DNA from: Lotus japonicus
Lineage: Eukaryota > Streptophyta > Magnoliopsida > Fabales > Fabaceae
DNA length: 64,000 nucleotides
NCBI RefSeq assembly: GCF_012489685.1
Contig: NC_080044.1
Coordinates: 72,960,732-73,024,731 of the forward strand
Direction: 5' to 3'
Shown here: piece by piece, positions 59,447-64,000 of the stretch
How positions within the stretch are numbered: position 1 is the stretch's first letter
Layout: every line of letters starts with the position of its first letter
Position numbers and translations under genes: made by a program
Notes under the pieces: generated by a model
Databases searched by the model: none
What the model was told of the DNA's origin: nothing
What the model saw: only the letters and a program-made list of their open reading frames with translations

Positions 59447-61500
59447 TTTTTTTTAAAGGGTCTCTATCATCCTTTACATAGCTATATGCATTTGTGTTTG
59501 CAATGATTAACCATGTAATTAGCATTTAGCAAAACGCTACGATGTTCTGCATTTTCATATTTGCTGATCATTTACATCCACCAAATCAAACAAAAAGCTT
59601 TTTCAGACTTCCGAACTTTTGATGTTCAGGGTCAGAGGATCATTGCTAGCACAAAACAGAGCAATGTTGAAAGCAATCATAGCCTTCATAGGCAATTTAT
59701 AAAGTCAAACAATAGGATATCATCAAATTGGTTAAAATTTAATTTGAGATACGATAACCACTAAGTGTCAACCCGTGCAAAAACCCATTATATATGATAT
59801 AATAGTGTATGACTTTTAAGAGGGCATAAACACATAATGTATATATTATTGAAGTGTTTTGTTTTGATATTTGAGCCACTTTTGAGTTTTGATTCTCATC
59901 GACCCCACAATTGTTAAGTGCATTTCAGCACCTGACCTGCCATAGGAGTTTCTGTTTATAATATTCAATTCTATGTAAAATACTGCTGCTACTACTTTCA
60001 ATCAATGTAGTTGTGGAACCATGTATTTGACTGGTTTTGTTCTGCAATGGATATTTCGAAGCAAACGTGTTCCTCAGCTGATACCTACATACATACTAAT
60101 CTCTTTTGAGGCATAAAGATCATTAAAGCCGATATTATCTCTCTCAACAAATCATTTTTCATGTATACATATACACAGAGATAATGTTCAAACTCTTATC
60201 AACATGCTTAATAGACCACAACAATCTACCAACCCTGGCACGATTTGTTGGTGGATGTACATACATATACATTGCTGTGTTATACGCATGTTTATATAGA
60301 TATTGAGGTAGCTAGTTAATAGAACTACAGATAATAATTTAGACGAATCTTCCAATGTTCGATGTCGTTGTCAACGCCTTGGTCATGTGCATATTAAGGT
60401 GTAGTTCTTATTATAAACTTGTTAATGGCTTATATGCGGATGAAGCTTGCCATTTGCCTAAGTGGTGCGGGCAGAGCCACAAATTTTTCAAAGAATTAAG
60501 AATATCATGTATTTTGAAGCAAAACAGGGGTCTAAAACTAGGAGGTGCAACATGGTGGCTGATCATACCTAGGAGTACCACCTGAGCGGGCGTAAGTGTT
60601 GAGTACTTATCGCTCCTCATCCCCATATCTCTCATTCATTCCTGTCCCTATTTATAGTCCTCGTAACGGGATGAATTTTTACCTCATCTATTTTCTATAT
60701 GAATGGATCCTCATGGAAATCTCAAACATGTTATTAAATATTTAAATTAAATATATAACTTAGATTTTTTTAAATAATATATAACAAATATATTTATGCA
60801 TTAATAAATTTAAAACCACAAGCAATAATACATCTACATCAAATTCAACACAAATATATAACAAAATTCAAATAACATTGAATGAAATTTATCACATAAT
60901 ATGTAAAGTTTAAAAAATAAGCAATTTAAAATGTAAAACCAACATTCAACTTTTCTAAAATGTGAAGTTGATCACTCTAAATATTTTCTCCATCATTCAA
61001 CCATCAATTAGGTATTAGTGAAGACTACTATAAGTGACTCAATTCAACATTTGTATGATCAATATTATTGTATTTGACTTATATATACGGGGCGATGACG
61101 TACCTTGCACGGTAGAGAGTGATCGTCATTACCATCCCAAAATTCTTATCGGAGAAATTTCCACCCAATCTACATTCCCATAGGAAAAAAAATCTCCAAA
61201 GGTCAGGCTCCCAAACATAGCACTTTCCGCGGGGATACACTTATTGATCAAGAGAAAATTATCATCTCCATCATACCGCGTTCATTTACTAAGTATAGAG
61301 AACTTAACTATTATCTAAAAGAATGAAACACATTTTATAATGAGTTGTTAATGTCAGCAACCGCTAAAAGAGATTAATTGTCACAAATGTCAGACATTAT
61401 GTTAGTCTAGAAAATATACACCGGCTTAATTACATGACGTGGTGACTGGTGAGCCAAGTGATCTTTTGTGGTATAATTCTTTATTAACATATGTTGAATT
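59447..61500. other. Unassigned repeats and AT-rich DNA
   Basis: 60590-60720 and 61090-61260 look like two ends of a degenerate GC-punctuated repeat (for example GTCCTCGTAACGGGATG and TTTCCGCGGGGATACAC), boundaries not resolved. The frame at 60355-60585 is not recognisable. Confidence 0.35.
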
Positions 61501-61518
61501 TTTTTATCCGTTAATGCA

Positions 61519-61755
61519 GGTTAAACAACGGCCTGAAATGATCAAGTTGCTGCAGATTGTGCTGTCACTGTTGTGTCCTTTTGGGGTATTTTTTTATTTT
61601 TAAATCATTATGAATGTACAATTGATGAAGTCTTTTGTTTATGGATTGTATTTTTAATTTTCAAGGCCTATCTTCTTTTTCACCTGATGAAGATACCTTT
61701 CTTTCTATGGGAAATGGAGATCAGGAATCCGAAATGAAAGAGAATATATAGCAAT
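61519..61755 (+). other. Possible exon-like islands of an unidentified gene
   Basis: After a TTAATGCAG acceptor at 61519, the + strand reads VKQRPEMIKLLQIVLSLLC up to a GTATTT donor; a later segment (61667-61750) reads LSSFSPDEDTFLSMGNGDQE then SEMKENI and stops. The frames do not join cleanly with the visible splice sites. No family assigned. Confidence 0.25.
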
Positions 61756-63650
61756 ACTTTATTGATATATAGGACTGGCCGTGGCCCGTGGGAATATGCA
61801 ATGTCCGCCATTAATTCAGCCTTAACACTAGAAGAGAACTGGCCGACCTAGATATGATATGGATATATAATTAACAGAGTGTGTTTGAGAGTGAACAATT
61901 AATTCTACAAAACCAGTGAGAAGTTAAGATGTTTGTTTTTTAACGACTACTGTGACTTATTTATATTTTTAATTCAAGCCACGCTCAGCAAGTACCCTAG
62001 CTAGATTTGCATCTATGGTTGGCATGATAATTCATTTTAGATGGATTATATATCTGTAAAATCACATATAACATGTATAAACTGGCACAAGGTTGTTCTA
62101 AGAGTTTTGCCGATCAGAGATGTCCTAATAAACTTGTTCAAGAAATTGTGGCAATTAGTCCCACTAGCTAATAACTTGAAGTTGTGTTCTCAGTTCTCAC
62201 TCTTATAAAGGCTTAACTTATCTACCACTAAAGTAGCACATTGTTCTTTACTTAAAATTACACTAAATAAACTTTGCCTTTCAAAAAAAAACTAAATAAA
62301 CTTTGATATTGCTTTTTTTTTTCCGCATCCGAATGGGTTATTATTTAACTCTAATTTGTGGTGAGAATGCTTAACCCTCCTCTCATATCGTGCTGCATAT
62401 GATTCATTACATTATAGTTTGGCACGTTAGGCGGCTTCTACTCATTAGTCATCAAGTGGGATGGATGGGTATAAGTATAACACTAAGTTTGGGCGTTGTT
62501 TTCATAATCTTGAGATACATAAATTAGTAGATACTAAACTGCAGCTAGCTAGCAGCAGGTCTTAATCTTTTAGTTGAAATTAAAGGCGTGAACTAGCTAG
62601 AACTACATTTAATTTGCTTATTTGGTCACTCATTGACATAATCAGACATCAAAAAATTACTTGTAATAGTCTTGGCCTGCACGCATGCGTGCCTTTGAGT
62701 TTGAGACATGCTGGATTGTTTCCCACATTCCCTCCTTAATCATTACTAGTCTACTAGTATAGTAGTAGTAGTAAGCATGGCATTAAGTCATCAACAAAAG
62801 TTCTTCCTGGTTCTGAGGGGACTTGTTGCTTGTTTAGGTCTCTGCAGGATGCAGTTTCTGATCCCTTTAATTACCATTTTCAACCCAAAGCCGGCCTTAC
62901 TAGTCTATTACAAATTAATGCTAACTATTGATTAAGACATTTCTACTCTTTAATCATTAAATTAGAATGAAATGTGCTTCTATAGCTTCCTAAGTTACAG
63001 ATTGTCTTTGGATAATTCAACAACCATTAGTATATATATGTTGGAAGAAAGGGGTACATCATTTACTACTCTAATTTGAGTAGCGTCTCTAACTTTCATT
63101 AAGAAGGAAATCTTATCTTATTTACTACTTCAATCTCTCATGTGACATAAAAAATAACGTGACATAAAAAATAGTGAGAAACAGCCTTTTGAAGTCTCTT
63201 TGGTGTAAAATTGATTGGTTTTTTATTTATTAATTTATTTTGGTTGTATACAGAAGTAGTACGATAGAGATATAACCAAATAAGTCCTATAAATGGTAGA
63301 GCAATTCTCACTCATAAATTAACTTTGGATGTAGAGTTAGGTCAAACCTAAACTTTAATACGATATACAACATCTGGTTCTATTTATAAAATAAAAAAAC
63401 TAATTCACACAGTTAAGAAATATAGTTAAAGTGGTTAAGTACATTAAATTTGTTCTCAATTAATATTTAACATCCAAAGTTATCCTCAACTCACTTTTCT
63501 TGATTTGTATGTATCATTAATGTTTAGGAGAGTAAAATGAGGGAGAAGATTCAATTAAATAAGGGTATTCTTGTCAAAAAATAATTAATGCACCATAAAC
63601 TCCAAGTTAGTTTTTATTAAAAAAATCAAGGTAAACATTTCATTTGGTTT
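61756..63650. other. Gene-poor AT-rich stretch
   Basis: No open frames with family resemblance and no clear repeats; a search by eye for common miRNA sequences found none. Confidence 0.4.
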
Positions 63651-64000
63651 TGTGACACCAGGGGCCAACGAGGGTGGAGAGTGATTGCTGGTGAAATGAG
63701 AAGGCACAGACAATGAGTGACTTCTGGCAAACTTCAAGATTAAGGGACACGTGAATGAACCAATCTCACACCCGAATGAGAACTATTCTAAGGATGTTTA
63801 GGTATGAGACTGTGCAGTTGAGGAAGACATAAAAAAATTGCTTGATACTACTCATGGCAACAACATGCATCTTCTTTTCGGGAGTCCAACTCATAAAAAC
63901 TCTAAGGTTAAGTGTGAGACTGCCTAGGAGCAATACTGAGATGAGTGTGAAGTTTTCTCGAAAAACACATGAGTGATGAGGACAAAACATGCTGAAAAGA
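63651..64000 (+). mobile_element. Cassandra-like LTR with 5S rRNA-derived domain (second copy, cut by window end)
   Basis: Begins TGTGACACCAGGGGCCAACG and follows the 20051 copy through GGACAAAACATGCTG near the window end. The 5S-like stretch at about 63865-63958 contains AACTCTAAGGTTAAGTGTGA, then GAGCAATACTGAGATGAGTG, in the same order as a 5S gene control region. This copy has no CACTA insertion. Confidence 0.6.

Noticed and set aside
60355..60585. 76-codon frame
   Set aside because: No domain; overlaps an antisense frame of similar length; likely chance.

Overview
The window is plant nuclear DNA: AT-rich and intron-rich, with GT..AG splice sites that restore reading frames, and many nested transposons. 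Gene content and repeat families (Ogre-type LTR, Au-like SINE, CACTA elements, Cassandra-like 5S-bearing LTRs) point to a dicot, most likely a legume. The species cannot be named from sequence alone. Exon structures were worked out by hand from splice sites and phase and are not backed by transcripts.

Layout. 1-6290: most of a Mutator-like element (MULE) with two convergent genes, a four-exon transposase with a C-terminal OTU protease domain (+) and a three-exon plant-mobile-domain (PMD) protein (-). 6394-10255: a nine-exon ribonucleotide reductase small subunit gene, starting about 100-150 bp from the MULE end. 11430-16000: a SINE-like piece, an Ogre-like LTR, a 387-bp foldback with Helitron-like hairpin ends, and a frameshifted RPA-like pseudogene. 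17497-19342: a DUF716 (TMEM45-like) membrane protein gene. 20051-26442: a Cassandra-like LTR split by a 3465-bp CACTA element that carries exon fragments of at least two or three unrelated genes, then a second CACTA element (2170 bp) with Ulp1/C48 protease exons.

28032-29234 holds two very small DVL/ROTUNDIFOLIA-like peptide genes in tandem. 30868-34757 (-) is a 13-exon CNNM/DUF21-CBS membrane protein gene with a long inverted repeat in its last intron. 35850-37708 (-) is a small organelle-type RRM protein gene with a site II promoter. 38720-48737 has no gene I can support; it holds a SINE-like piece, a Stowaway MITE, a 298-bp tandem duplication, three 90-bp tandem units and a Tourist-like MITE. 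48738-49766 (-) is an intronless adenylate isopentenyltransferase (cytokinin synthesis). 52190-58120 holds an RNase H remnant, a truncated LINE, a decayed gypsy gag and a complete small LTR element (TRIM) with a perfect 5-bp target duplication. 58120-64000 is mostly repeats and ends in a second Cassandra-like LTR.

The host genes do not form a pathway: dNTP synthesis, membrane proteins, organ-shape peptides, RNA binding and cytokinin synthesis lie side by side as in ordinary plant chromatin. The coordinated units are the transposons. The most novel are the MULE pairing a transposase-OTU fusion with a PMD gene, the gene-capturing CACTA element, and the hairpin in the CNNM intron.
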